Source of the DNA: Coriaria nepalensis
Taxonomy: Eukaryota; Streptophyta; Magnoliopsida; Cucurbitales; Coriariaceae
Assembly: GCA_027186245.1 (NCBI GenBank)
Contig: CP114482.1
Coordinates: forward strand, 15,767,209 to 15,831,208
DNA length: 64,000 nt
Reading direction: 5' to 3'
Positions 1 to 10,799 of the stretch are shown here, piece after piece. The position numbers and the translations under genes were made by a program. Below the pieces are notes generated by a model that was not told the origin of the DNA, searched no databases, and saw only the letters and a list, made by a program, of their open reading frames with translations. How positions within the stretch are numbered: position 1 is the first letter of the stretch; the number at the start of each line of letters is the position of its first letter.

Positions 1-540
1 TGCATAGTTGCCTTCAATTGTTGAATTGAAAGTTCTGAACGAAAGTCGTGTTTGAAGTACGAAAAAATAGAATTCTTTCGAATTACTTTTAATTGTTTTA
101 GTGACTAGAGAACACTCAAAGACATGATTTTTAGGCTAAACAAACGCATAATTGCCTTCAATAGATCAATTGCATGTTTTGCGATAAAGTCGTGTTTGAA
201 ATGCGAAAATAGAATTCGTTTGAATTGATTTCGAATGATTTACTGACTAAAAGTGACTCAATGACATGATTTTAAGGCTATACAAATGCCTAGTTGCCTT
301 CAAAAGATCCATTGCAAATTATGCACAAAAGCCGTGGTTCAGGTGCGAAAAAAGATTTCGTTTAAATTTCTTTGAAATGATTTAATTACTAGAAGAGACT
401 CGATGACATGATTTCAAGGCTAAACAATGGATAATTTCTTGAATACATCAATTGCAAGTTATGCACAAAAGTCTCGATTGAAGAGTGAAAATAGAATTTG
501 TTCAAAATGCTTTCAAATGATTTGATGACTAGAAGACACT

Positions 541-560
541 CAATGACATGATTTTAAGGC
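541..560 (+). other. Conserved monomer-terminal box (example in D)
   Basis: CAATGACATGATTTTAAGGC stands at 541-560 at the end of the first D monomer. The equivalent box closes the other types: A at 117-136 (here with AAAGAC and a TTTTTAGG variant), B at 259-278, C at 401-420 (CGATGACATGATTTCAAGGC). It is the stretch most alike among the four otherwise diverged types and repeats about every 142 bp. Retention across types suggests either selection or exchange at this site; a protein-binding role is only a possibility. It does not fit the mammalian CENP-B box, which needs a CGGG-type core. Confidence 0.7.
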
Positions 561-569
561 TAGAAAGAT

Positions 570-713
570 GCATAGTTGCCTTCAATTATTGAATTGAAAG
601 TTCTGAACGAAAGTCGTGTTTGAAGTGCGAAAACATAGAATTCTTTCGAATTACCTTTAATTGATTTAATGACTAGAGAATAGTCGATGACATGATTTTA
701 AAGCTAAACAAAC
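570..713 (+). repeat. Satellite monomer type A (reference copy)
   Basis: Type A is 144 bp and opens with GCATAGTTGCCTTCAATT (GCATAGTTTCCTTC in the second subfamily). It is recognised by an inverted repeat near its start (TCAATT...AATTGA), by GAACGAAAGTCGTG, by a run of five or six A before TAGAATTCTTTCGAATTAC, and by GACTAGAGAA before the common terminal box. Its A-run and its TAGTTGCC opening resemble type C more than B or D. It occurs 112 times. The copy at 570 carries the variants ACATAG and TTACCTTTAA, which recur in the unit at 4552 and partly in the unit at 7396. Confidence 0.95.
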
Positions 714-855
714 GCATAATTCCCCTCAATAGATCAATTGCATGTTTTGTACAAAAGTCGTGTTTGAAATGCGAAAATTGAATTCGTTTGAATTGATTTC
801 GAATGATTTACTGACTAAAAGTGACTCAATGACATGATTTTAAGGCTATACAAAT
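714..855 (+). repeat. Satellite monomer type B (reference copy)
   Basis: Type B is 142 bp. It opens with GCATAATTGCCTTCAATAGA, continues with TCAATTGCATGTTTTGCAC and GTGTTTGAAATGCGAAAATA, has GAATTCGTTTGAATTGATTT, and ends with TTACTGACTAAAAGTGACTC before the common box. In the second subfamily TTTTGCAC becomes TCTTGCAC and GTGACTC becomes GTGGCTC. B resembles D in its first half (AATAGATCAATTGCA) and around GCGAAAATAGAATT. It is present 114 times, two more than A, because two deletion junctions (near 23,710 and 25,734) join a truncated D directly to B; the last copy is cut by the window end. Confidence 0.94.
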
Positions 856-996
856 GCCTAGTTGCCTTCAAAAGATCCATTGCAAATTATGCACAAAAGC
901 CGTGGTTCATGTGCGAAAAAAGATTACGTTTAAATTTCTTTGAAATGATTTAATTACTAGAACAGACTCGATGACATGATTTCAAGGCTAAACAAT
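856..996 (+). repeat. Satellite monomer type C (reference copy)
   Basis: Type C is 141 bp. It opens with GCCTAGTTGCCTTCAAAAGA and carries TCCATTGCAAATTATGCAC, a GTGGTTCAGGTGCG or TATTGGTTCAAGTGCG block, AAAAAAGATTTCGTT, then TTTCTTTGAAATGATTTAAT and TACTAGAAGAGACTCGATGA. Its terminal box normally has TTTCAAGG instead of TTTTAAGG, a useful type marker. Variants in the window include a 10-bp deletion form (four copies between 10.5 and 16.9 kb), forms whose start looks like A (nine copies between 19.0 and 40.2 kb), and second-subfamily forms with CATTCCAAATT or CATTCTAAATT. Confidence 0.94.
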
Positions 997-1138
997 GGAT
1001 AATTTGCTTGAATACATCAATTGCAAGTTATGCACAAAAGCCTCGATTGAAGAGCGAAAATAGAATTTGTTCAAAATGCTTTCAAATGATTTGATGACTA
1101 GAAGACACTCAATGACATGATTTTAAGGCTAGAAAGAT
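997..1138 (+). repeat. Satellite monomer type D (reference copy)
   Basis: Type D is 142 bp. It opens with GGATAATTTGCTTGAATA, then ATCAATTGCAAGTTATGCAC, AAAAGTCTCG with either ATTGAAG or TTTAAAG, GCGAAAATAGAATTTGTTC, and ATGATTTGATGACTAGAAGA before the common box. The first unit and the units at 3984 and 6828 lack one G/C (ATTTCTTG), making them 568 bp. In the second subfamily the opening becomes AAAGGATAATTTGCTTAAAT, with a distinct D' form (AGGCTAATTTGCTTGAATAG, ATGTCTCG, GAGCAAAAATA, TTTGTGCG, GATTACTAG). D resembles B more than A or C. Confidence 0.94.
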
Positions 1139-1707
1139 GCATAGTTGCCTTCAATTGTTGAATTGAAAGTTCTGAACGAAAGTCGTGTTTGAAGTACGAA
1201 AAAATAGAATTCTTTCGAATTACTTTTAATTGTTTTAGTGACTAGAGAACACTCAAAGACATGATTTTTAGGCTAAACAAACGCATAATTGCCTTCAATA
1301 GATCAATTGCATGTTTTGCGATAAAGTCGTGTTTGAAATGCGAAAATAGAATTCGTTTGAATTGATTTCGAATGATTTACTGACTAAAAGTGACTCAATG
1401 ACATGATTTTAAGGCTATACAAATGCCTAGTTGCCTTCAAAAGATCCATTGCAAATTATGCAATAAAGCCGTGGTTCTGGTGCGAAAAAAGATTTCGTTT
1501 AAATTTCTTTGAAATGATTTAATTACTAGAAGAGATTCGATGACATGATTTCAAGGCTAAACAATGGATAATTTGCTTGAAAACATCAATTGCAAGTTAT
1601 GCACAAAAGTCTCGATTGAAGAGCGAAAATAGAATTTGTCCAAAATGCTTTCAAATGATTTGATGACGAGAAGAGACTCAATGACATGATTTTAAGGCTA
1701 AAAAGAT

Positions 1708-2845
1708 GCATAGTTGCCTTCAATTATTGAATTGAAAGTTCTGAACGAAAGTCGTGTTTGAAGTGCGAAAAAATAGAATTCTTTCGAATTACTTTTAATT
1801 GATTTAATGACTAGAGAGCACTCAATGACATGATTTCAAGGCTAAACAAATGCATAATTGCCTTCAATAGATCAATTTCATGTTTTGCACAAAGGTCGTG
1901 TTTGAGATGCGAAAATAGAATTCGTTTGAATTGATTTCGAATGATTTACTGACTAAAAGTGACTCAATGACATGATTTTAAGGCTATACAAATGCCTAGT
2001 TGCCTTCAAAAGATCCATTGCAAATTATGCACAAAAGCCGTGGTTCATGTGCGAAAAAAGATTACGTTTAAATTTCTTTGAAATGATTTAATTACTAGAA
2101 CAAACTCGATGACATGATTTCAAGGCTAAACAATGGATAATTTGCTTGAATACATCAATTGCAAGTTATGCACAAAAGCCTCGATTGAAGAGCGAAAATA
2201 GAATGTGTTCAAAATGCTTTCAAATGATTTGATGACTAGAAGACACTCAATGACATGATTTTAAGGCTAGAAAGATGCATAGTTGCCTTCAATTCTTGAA
2301 TTGAAAGTTTTGAACGAAAGTCGTGTTTGAAGTACGAAAAAATAGAATTCTTTCGAATTACTTTTAATTGTTTTAGTGACTAGAGAACACTCAATGACAT
2401 GATTTTTAGGCTAAACAAACGCATAATTGCCTTCAATAGATCAATTGCTTGTTTTGCGATAAAGTCGTGTTTGAAATGCGAAAATAGAATTCGTTTGAAT
2501 TGATTTCGAATGTTTTACTGACTAAAAGTGACTCAATGACATGATTTTAAGGCTATACAAATGCCTAGTTGCCTTCAAAAGATCCATTGCAAATTATGCA
2601 ATAAAGCCGTGGTTCTGGTGCGAAAAAAGATTTCGTTTAAATTTCTTTGAAATGATTTAATTACTAGAAGAGATTCGATGACATGATTTCAAGGCTAAAC
2701 AATGGATAATTTGCTTGAAAACATCAATTGCAAGTTATGCACAAAAGTCTCGATTGAAGAGCGAAAATAGAATTTGTCCAAAATGCTTTCAAACGATTTG
2801 ATGACGAGAAGAGACTCAATGACATGATTTTAAGGCTAAAAAGAT
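1708..2845 (+). repeat. Two-unit (1,138-bp) tandem duplication, copy 1
   Basis: The units at 1708 and 2277 recur at 2846 and 3415. Markers for the first are TAGAGAGCACTC with TTTCAAGG in A, CAATTTCATG and AAAGGTCGTG in B, AACAAACTCG in C and GAATGTGTTC in D. Markers for the second are CAATTCTTGAATTG with GTTTTGAACG in A, GCTTGTTTTGCGAT in B, AATGTTTTACTG in B and GATGACGAGAAG in D. The only difference I saw between the first units is TTTGAGATG against TTTCAGATG. Confidence 0.85.
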
Positions 2846-3983
2846 GCATAGTTGCCTTCAATTATTGAATTGAAAGTTCTGAACGAAAGTCGTGTTTGAA
2901 GTGCGAAAAAATAGAATTCTTTCGAATTACTTTTAATTGATTTAATGACTAGAGAGCACTCAATGACATGATTTCAAGGCTAAACAAATGCATAATTGCC
3001 TTCAATAGATCAATTTCATGTTTTGCACAAAGGTCGTGTTTCAGATGCGAAAATAGAATTCGTTTGAATTGATTTCGAATGATTTACTGACTAAAAGTGA
3101 CTCAATGACATGATTTTAAGGCTATACAAATGCCTAGTTGCCTTCAAAAGATCCATTGCAAATTATGCACAAAAGCCGTGGTTCATGTGCGAAAAAAGAT
3201 TACGTTTAAATTTCTTTGAAATGATTTAATTACTAGAACAAACTCGATGACATGATTTCAAGGCTAAACAATGGATAATTTGCTTGAATACATCAATTGC
3301 AAGTTATGCACAAAAGCCTCGATTGAAGAGCGAAAATAGAATGTGTTCAAAATGCTTTCAAATGATTTGATGACTAGAAGACACTCAATGACATGATTTT
3401 AAGGCTAGAAAGATGCATAGTTGCCTTCAATTCTTGAATTGAAAGTTTTGAACGAAAGTCGTGTTTGAAGTACGAAAAAATAGAATTCTTTCGAATTACT
3501 TTTAATTGTTTTAGTGACTAGAGAACACTCAATGACATGATTTTTAGGCTAAACAAACGCATAATTGCCTTCAATAGATCAATTGCTTGTTTTGCGATAA
3601 AGTCGTGTTTGAAATGCGAAAATAGAATTCGTTTGAATTGATTTCGAATGTTTTACTGACTAAAAGTGACTCAATGACATGATTTTAAGGCTATACAAAT
3701 GCCTAGTTGCCTTCAAAAGATCCATTGCAAATTATGCAATAAAGCCGTGGTTCTGGTGCGAAAAAAGATTTCGTTTAAATTTCTTTGAAATGATTTAATT
3801 ACTAGAAGAGATTCGATGACATGATTTCAAGGCTAAACAATGGATAATTTGCTTGAAAACATCAATTGCAAGTTATGCACAAAAGTCTCGATTGAAGAGC
3901 GAAAATAGAATTTGTCCAAAATGCTTTCAAACGATTTGATGACGAGAAGAGACTCAATGACATGATTTTAAGGCTAAAAAGAT
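2846..3983 (+). repeat. Two-unit (1,138-bp) tandem duplication, copy 2
   Basis: Near-identical copy of 1708-2845. It sits directly beside copy 1, as expected from a misaligned exchange shifted by two HOR units. The TTTCAGATGCG base change is also present at 7020, which ties this copy, not copy 1, to the chimeric unit at 6828. Confidence 0.85.
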
Positions 3984-4246
3984 GCATAGTTGCCTTCAAT
4001 TATTGAATTGAAAGTTCTGAACGAAAGTCGTGTTTGAAGTGCGAAAAAATAGAATTCTTTCGAATTACTTTTAATTGATTTAATAACTAGAGAGCACTCA
4101 ATGACATGATTTCAAGGCTAAACAAATGCATAATTGCCTTCAATAGATCAATTTCATGTTTTGCACAAAGGTCGTGTTTGAGATGCGAAAATAGAATTCG
4201 TTTGAATTGATTTCGAATGATTTACTGACTAAAAGTGACTCAATGT

Positions 4247-7080
4247 CATGATTTTAAGGCTATACAAATGCCTAGTTGCCTTCAAAAGATCCATTGCAAA
4301 TTATGCACAAAAGCCGTGGTTCAGGTGCGAAAAAAGATTTCGTTTAAATTTCTTTGAAATGATTTAATTACTAGAAGAGACTCGATGACATGATTTCAAG
4401 GCTAAACAATGGATAATTTCTTGAATACATCAATTGCAAGTTATGCACAAAAGTCTCGATTGAAGAGTGAAAATAGAATTTGTTCAAAATGCTTTCAAAT
4501 GATTTGATGACTAGAAGACACTCAATGACATGATTTTAAGGCTAGAAAGATGCATAGTTGCCTTCAATTATTGAATTGAAAGTTCTGAACGAAAGTCGTG
4601 TTTGAAGTGCGAAAACATAGAATTCTTTCGAATTACCTTTAATTGATTTAATGACTAGAGAATAGTCGATGACATGATTTTAAAGCTAAACAAACGCATA
4701 ATTCCCCTCAATAGATCAATTGCATGTTTTGTACAAAAGTCGTGTTTGAAATGCGAAAATTGAATTCGTTTGAATTGATTTCGAATGATTTACTGACTAA
4801 AAGTGACTCAATGACATGATTTTAAGGCTATACAAATGCCTAGTTGCCTTCAAAAGATCCATTGCAAATTATGCACAAAAGCCGTGGTTCATGTGCGAAA
4901 AAAGATTACGTTTAAATTTCTTTGAAATGATTTAATTACTAGAACAGACTCGATGACATGATTTCAAGGCTAAACAATGGATAATTTGCTTGAATACATC
5001 AATTGCAAGTTATGCACAAAAGCCTCGATTGAAGAGCGAAAATAGAATTTGTTCAAAATGCTTTCAAATGATTTGATGACTAGAAGACACTCAATGACAT
5101 GATTTTAAGGCTAGAAAGATGCATAGTTGCCTTCAATTGTTGAATTGAAAGTTCTGAACGAAAGTCGTGTTTGAAGTACGAAAAAATAGAATTCTTTCGA
5201 ATTACTTTTAATTGTTTTAGTGACTAGAGAACACTCAAAGACATGATTTTTAGGCTAAACAAACGCATAATTGCCTTCAATAGATCAATTGCATGTTTTG
5301 CGATAAAGTCGTGTTTGAAATGCGAAAATAGAATTCGTTTGAATTGATTTCGAATGATTTACTGACTAAAAGTGACTCAATGACATGATTTTAAGGCTAT
5401 ACAAATGCCTAGTTGCCTTCAAAAGATCCATTGCAAATTATGCAATAAAGCCGTGGTTCTGGTGCGAAAAAAGATTTCGTTTAAATTTCTTTGAAATGAT
5501 TTAATTACTAGAAGAGATTCGATGACATGATTTCAAGGCTAAACAATGGATAATTTGCTTGAAAACATCAATTGCAAGTTATGCACAAAAGTCTCGATTG
5601 AAGAGCGAAAATAGAATTTGTCCAAAATGCTTTCAAATGATTTGATGACGAGAAGAGACTCAATGACATGATTTTAAGGCTAAAAAGATGCATAGTTGCC
5701 TTCAATTATTGAATTGAAAGTTCTGAACGAAAGTCGTGTTTGAAGTGCGAAAAAATAGAATTCTTTCGAATTACTTTTAATTGATTTAATGACTAGAGAG
5801 CACTCAATGACATGATTTCAAGGCTAAACAAATGCATAATTGCCTTCAATAGATCAATTTCATGTTTTGCACAAAGGTCGTGTTTGAGATGCGAAAATAG
5901 AATTCGTTTGAATTGATTTCGAATGATTTACTGACTAAAAGTGACTCAATGACATGATTTTAAGGCTATACAAATGCCTAGTTGCCTTCAAAAGATCCAT
6001 TGCAAATTATGCACAAAAGCCGTGGTTCATGTGCGAAAAAAGATTACGTTTAAATTTCTTTGAAATGATTTAATTACTAGAACAAACTCGATGACATGAT
6101 TTCAAGGCTAAACAATGGATAATTTGCTTGAATACATCAATTGCAAGTTATGCACAAAAGCCTCGATTGAAGAGCGAAAATAGAATGTGTTCAAAATGCT
6201 TTCAAATGATTTGATGACTAGAAGACACTCAATGACATGATTTTAAGGCTAGAAAGATGCATAGTTGCCTTCAATTCTTGAATTGAAAGTTTTGAACGAA
6301 AGTCGTGTTTGAAGTACGAAAAAATAGAATTCTTTCGAATTACTTTTAATTGTTTTAGTGACTAGAGAACACTCAATGACATGATTTTTAGGCTAAACAA
6401 ACGCATAATTGCCTTCAATAGATCAATTGCTTGTTTTGCGATAAAGTCGTGTTTGAAATGCGAAAATAGAATTCGTTTGAATTGATTTCGAATGTTTTAC
6501 TGACTAAAAGTGACTCAATGACATGATTTTAAGGCTATACAAATGCCTAGTTGCCTTCAAAAGATCCATTGCAAATTATGCAATAAAGCCGTGGTTCTGG
6601 TGCGAAAAAAGATTTCGTTTAAATTTCTTTGAAATGATTTAATTACTAGAAGAGATTCGATGACATGATTTCAAGGCTAAACAATGGATAATTTGCTTGA
6701 AAACATCAATTGCAAGTTATGCACAAAAGTCTCGATTGAAGAGCGAAAATAGAATTTGTCCAAAATGCTTTCAAACGATTTGATGACGAGAAGAGACTCA
6801 ATGACATGATTTTAAGGCTAAAAAGATGCATAGTTGCCTTCAATTATTGAATTGAAAGTTCTGAACGAAAGTCGTGTTTGAAGTGCGAAAAAATAGAATT
6901 CTTTCGAATTACTTTTAATTGATTTAATGACTAGAGAGCACTCAATGACATGATTTCAAGGCTAAACAAATGCATAATTGCCTTCAATAGATCAATTTCA
7001 TGTTTTGCACAAAGGTCGTGTTTCAGATGCGAAAATAGAATTCGTTTGAATTGATTTCGAATGATTTACTGACTAAAAGT
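4247..7080 (+). repeat. Segmental duplication, copy 2 (3,982-bp offset)
   Basis: This is the partner of 265-3100, with the same order of rare variants. The match ends inside B of the unit at 6828, after TTTCAGATGCG and before the shared box, which reads CAATGTCATG here but CAATGACATG in copy 1. From that point the sequence instead follows the unit at 3984, so the right edge is a recombination point. Copies this alike amid diverged neighbours imply a recent unequal exchange of whole HOR units. Confidence 0.85.
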
Positions 7081-7395
7081 GACTCAATGTCATGATTTTA
7101 AGGCTATACAAATGCCTAGTTGCCTTCAAAAGATCCATTGCAAATTATGCACAAAAGCCGTGGTTCAGGTGCGAAAAAAGATTTCGTTTAAATTTCTTTG
7201 AAATGATTTAATTACTAGAAGAGACTCGATGACATGATTTCAAGGCTAAACAATGGATAATTTCTTGAATACATCAATTGCAAGTTATGCACAAAAGTCT
7301 CGATTGAAGAGTGAAAATAGAATTTGTTCAAAATGCTTTCAAATGATTTGATGACTAGAAGACACTCAATGACATGATTTTAAGGCTAGAAAGAT
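6828..7395 (+). repeat. Chimeric HOR unit at a segmental-duplication boundary
   Basis: The A monomer and most of B match the unit at 2846 (TAGAGAGCACTC, TTTCAGATGCG), while the end of B, C and D match the unit at 3984 (CAATGTCATG, GTTCAGGTGCG, ATTTCTTGAATAC). The switch falls between about 7,030 and 7,090. The next unit, at 7396, continues the match to 4552 at an offset of 2,844 bp. The phase is kept exactly, so the exchange took place between aligned homologous monomers. Confidence 0.8.
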
Positions 7396-9102
7396 GCATA
7401 GTTGCCTTCAATTATTGAATTGAAAGTTCTGAACGAAAGTCGTGTTTGAAGTGCGAAAAAATAGAATTCTTTCGAATTACCTTTAATTGATTTAATGACT
7501 AGAGAATAGTCGATGACATGATTTTAAAGCTAAACAAACGCATAATTCCCCTCAATAGATCAATTGCATGTTTTGTACAAAAGTCGTCTTTGAAATGCGA
7601 AAATTGAATTCGTTTGAATTGATTTCGAATGATTTACTGACTAAAAGTGACTCAATGACATGATTTTAAGGCTATACAAATGCCTAGTTGCCTTCAAAAG
7701 ATCCATTGCAAATTATGCACAAAAGCCGTGGTTCATGTGCGAAAAAAGATTACGTTTAAATTTCTTTGAAATGATTTAATTACTAGAACAGACTCGATGA
7801 CATGATTTCAAGGCTAAACAATGGATAATTTGCTTGAATACATCAATTGCAAGTTATGCACAAAAGCCTCGATTGAAGAGCGAAAATAGAATTTGTTCAA
7901 AATGCTTTCAAATGATTTGATGACTAGAAGACACTCAATGACATGATTTTAAGGCTAGAAAGATGCATAGTTGCCTTCAATTGTTGAATTGAAAGTTCTG
8001 AACGAAAGTCGTGTTTGAAGTACGAAAAAATAGAATTCTTTCGAATTACTTTTAATTGTTTTAGTGACTAGAGAACACTCAATGACATGATTTTTAGGCT
8101 AAACAAACGCATAATTGCCTTCAATAGATCAATTGCATGTTTTGCGATAAAGTCGTGTTTGAAATGCGAAAATAGAATTCGTTTGAATTGATTTCGAATG
8201 ATTTACTGACTAAAAGTGACTCAATGACATGATTTTAAGGCTATGCAAATGCCTAGTTGCCTTCAAAAGATCAATTGCAAATTATGCACAAAAGTCGTGG
8301 TTCAGGTGCGATAAAATATTTCGTTTAAATTTCTTTGAAATGATTTAATTACTAGAACAGACTCGATGACATGATTTCAAGGCTAAACAATGGATAATTT
8401 GCTTAAATACATCAATTGCAAGTTATGCACAAAAGTCTCGATTGAAGAGCGAAAATAGAATTTGTTCAAAATGCTTTCAAACGATTTGATGACGAGAAGA
8501 GACTCAATGACATGATTTTAAGGCTAAAAAGATGCATAGTTGCCTTCAATTATTGAATTGAAAGTTCTGAACGAAAGTCGTGTTTGAAGTGCGAAAAAAT
8601 AGAATTCTTTCAAATTACTTTTAATTGATTTAATGACTAGAGAGCACTCAATGACATGATTTCAAGGCTAAACAAATGCATAATTGCCTTCAATAGATCA
8701 ATTTCATGTTTTGCACAAAGGTCGTGTTTGAGATGCGAAAATAGAATTCGTTTGAATTGATTTCGAATGATTTACTGACTAAAAGTGACTCAATGTCATG
8801 ATTTTAAGGCTATACAAATGCCTAGTTGCCTTCAAAAGATCCATTGCAAATTATGCACAAAAGCCGTGGTTCTGGTGCGAAAAAAGATTTCGTTTAAATT
8901 TCTTTGAAATGATTTAATTACTAGAAGAGACTCGATGACATGATTTCAAGGCTAAGCAATGGATAATTTGCTTGAATACATCAATTGCAAGTTATGCACA
9001 AAAGTCTCGATTGAAGTGCGAAAATAGAATTTGTTCAAAATGCTTTCAAATAATTTGATGACTAGAAGAGACTCAATGACATGATTTTAAGGCTCAAAAG
9101 AT

Positions 9103-10799
9103 GCATAGTTGCCTTCAATTATTGAATTGAAAGTTCTGAACGAAAGTCGTGTTTGAAGTGCGAAAAAATAGAATTCTTTCGAATTACTTTTAATTGATTT
9201 AATGACTAGAGAAGACTCAATGACATGATTTTAAGGCTAAACAAACGCATAATTGCCTTCAATAGATCAATTGCATGTTTTGCACAAAAGTCGTGTTTGA
9301 AATGAGAAAATAGAATTCGTTTGAATTGATTTCGAATGATTTACTAACTAAAAGTGACTCAATGACATGATTTTAAGGCTATACAAATGCCTAGTTGCCT
9401 TCAAAAGATCAATTGCAAATTATGCACAAAAGTCGTGGTTCAGGTGCGATAAAATATTTCGTTTAAATTTCTTTGAAATGATTTAATTACTAGAACAGAC
9501 TCGATGACATGATTTCAAGGCTAAACAATGGATAATTTGCTTAAATACATCAATTGCAAGTTATGCACAAAAGTCTCGATTGAAGAGCGAAAATAGAATT
9601 TGTTCAAAATGCTTTCAAATGATTTGATGACTAGAAGAGACTCAATGACATGATTTTAAGGCTAAAAAGATGCATAGTTGCCTTCAATTATTGAATTGAA
9701 AGTTCTGAACGAAAGTCGTGTTTGAAGTGTGAAAAAATAGAATTCTTTCGAATTACTTTTAATTGATTTAATGACTAGAGAAGACTCAATGACATGATTT
9801 TAAGGCTAAACAAACGCATAATTGCCTTCAATAGATCAATTGCATGTTTTGCACAAAAGTCGTGTTTGAAATGCGAAAATAGAATTCGTTTGAATTGATT
9901 TCGAATGATTTACTGACTAAAAGTGACTCAATGACATGATTTTAAGGCTATACAAATGCCTAGTTGCCTTCAAAAGATCCATTGCAAATTATGTACAAAA
10001 GCCGTGGTTAAGGTGTGAAAAAAGATTTCGTTTAAATTTCTTTGAAATGATTTAATTACTAGAAGAGACTCGATGACATGATTTCAAGGCTAAACAATGG
10101 ATAATTTGCTTGAATAGATCAATTGCAAGTTATGCACAAAAGTCTCGTTTAAAGAGCGAAAATAGAATTTGATCGTAATGGTTTTAAATGATTTGATGAA
10201 TAGAAGAGACTCAATGACATGATTTTAAGGCGAAAAAGATGCATAGTTGCCTTCAATTGTTGAATTGGAGGTTCTGAACGAAAGTCGTGTTTGAAGTACG
10301 AAAAAATATAATTCTTCCGAATTACTTTTAATTGATTTAATGACCAGAGAGGACTCAATGACATGATTTTAAGGCTAAACAAACGCATAATTGCCTTCAA
10401 TAGATCAATTGCATGTTTTGCAGAAAAGTCGTGTTTGAAATGCGAAAATAGAATTCTTTTCAATTGATTACGAATGATTTACTGACTAAAAGTGACTCAA
10501 TGACATGATTTTAAGGCTATACAAATGCCTAGTTGCCTTCAAAAGATCCATTGCAAATTATGCACGAAAGTATTGGTTTAAGTGCGAAAAAAGATTTCCT
10601 TCGTAATGCTTTAATTACTAAAAGAGACTCAATGACATGATTTCAAGGCTAAACAATGGATAATTTGCTAGAATACATCAATTGCAAGTTATGCACAAAA
10701 GTCTCGATTGAAGAGCGAAAATAGAATTTGTTCAAAATGCTTTCAAATGATTTGATGACTAGAAGAGACTCAATGACATGATTTTAAGGCTAAAAAGAT
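9103..10799 (+). repeat. Three-unit 1,697-bp inner duplication, first of four copies
   Basis: Units 9103, 9672 and 10241 recur at 10800, 11369 and 11938 (offset 1,697 bp). The outer 4,532-bp duplication carries both copies again to 13635-15331 and 15332-17028, giving four copies. Each block ends with a 559-bp unit carrying the shortened C. Shared marks are TTACTAACTAAAAG in B of the first unit, GAAGTGTGAAAAA in A of the second, and ATTGGAGGTTCTG, TATAATTCTTCC and GACCAGAGAGG in A of the third. The inner event must predate the outer one. Confidence 0.86.
10527..10657 (+). repeat. C monomer with 10-bp deletion (131 bp)
   Basis: C here is 131 bp instead of 141. After AAAAAAGATTTCCTTCG the usual AATTTCTTTGAAATGATTTA is shortened to TAATGCTTTA. 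Identical copies are at 12224-12354, 15059-15189 and 16756-16886, which accounts for the four 559-bp units. The deletion is therefore one event copied by the nested duplications. TAATGCTTT resembles the D-type TCGTAATGCTTTCAAATG, so a short patch from a D monomer is an alternative to simple deletion. Confidence 0.85.

Larger units (their letters stand above)
570..1138 (+). repeat. Reference 569-bp higher-order repeat unit (A-B-C-D)
   Basis: This is a representative full unit: A 570-713 (144 bp), B 714-855 (142), C 856-996 (141), D 997-1138 (142). The same order recurs through the window. A and B each normally carry an EcoRI site (GAATTC), 142 bp apart; the matching place is GATTTC in C and GAATTT in D, so digestion should give mainly 142-bp and 427-bp fragments. 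The start of A is an arbitrary phase choice. Monomers of different types in one unit are clearly diverged, while the same type in successive units is nearly identical. That is the defining mark of a higher-order repeat rather than a simple monomeric satellite. Confidence 0.96.
265..3100 (+). repeat. Segmental duplication, copy 1 (3,982-bp offset)
   Basis: From the first C monomer to the unit starting at 2846, the sequence matches 4247-7080 at an offset of 3,982 bp (seven HOR units, one base lost). Shared rare variants prove the pairing: ATTTCTTGAATAC in D, TTCCCCTCAATAG in B, ACACTCAAAGACATG in A, GCAATAAAGCCGTGGTTCTG in C, TAGAATGTGTTC in D, and TTTCAGATGCG in B of the last unit. The left edge lies between B and C of the first unit, where A and B no longer match the partner. 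Edges are placed by eye to within about 50 bp. Confidence 0.85.

Noticed and set aside
10149..10463. Minus-strand open frame of 104 codons, present unchanged at 11846-12160, 14681-14995 and 16378-16692
   Set aside because: It lies wholly in satellite monomers (D, A and B), its protein is itself repetitive with the monomer period, and its four identical copies follow from the nested 1,697/4,532-bp duplications. No start context, domain or coding bias supports a gene.
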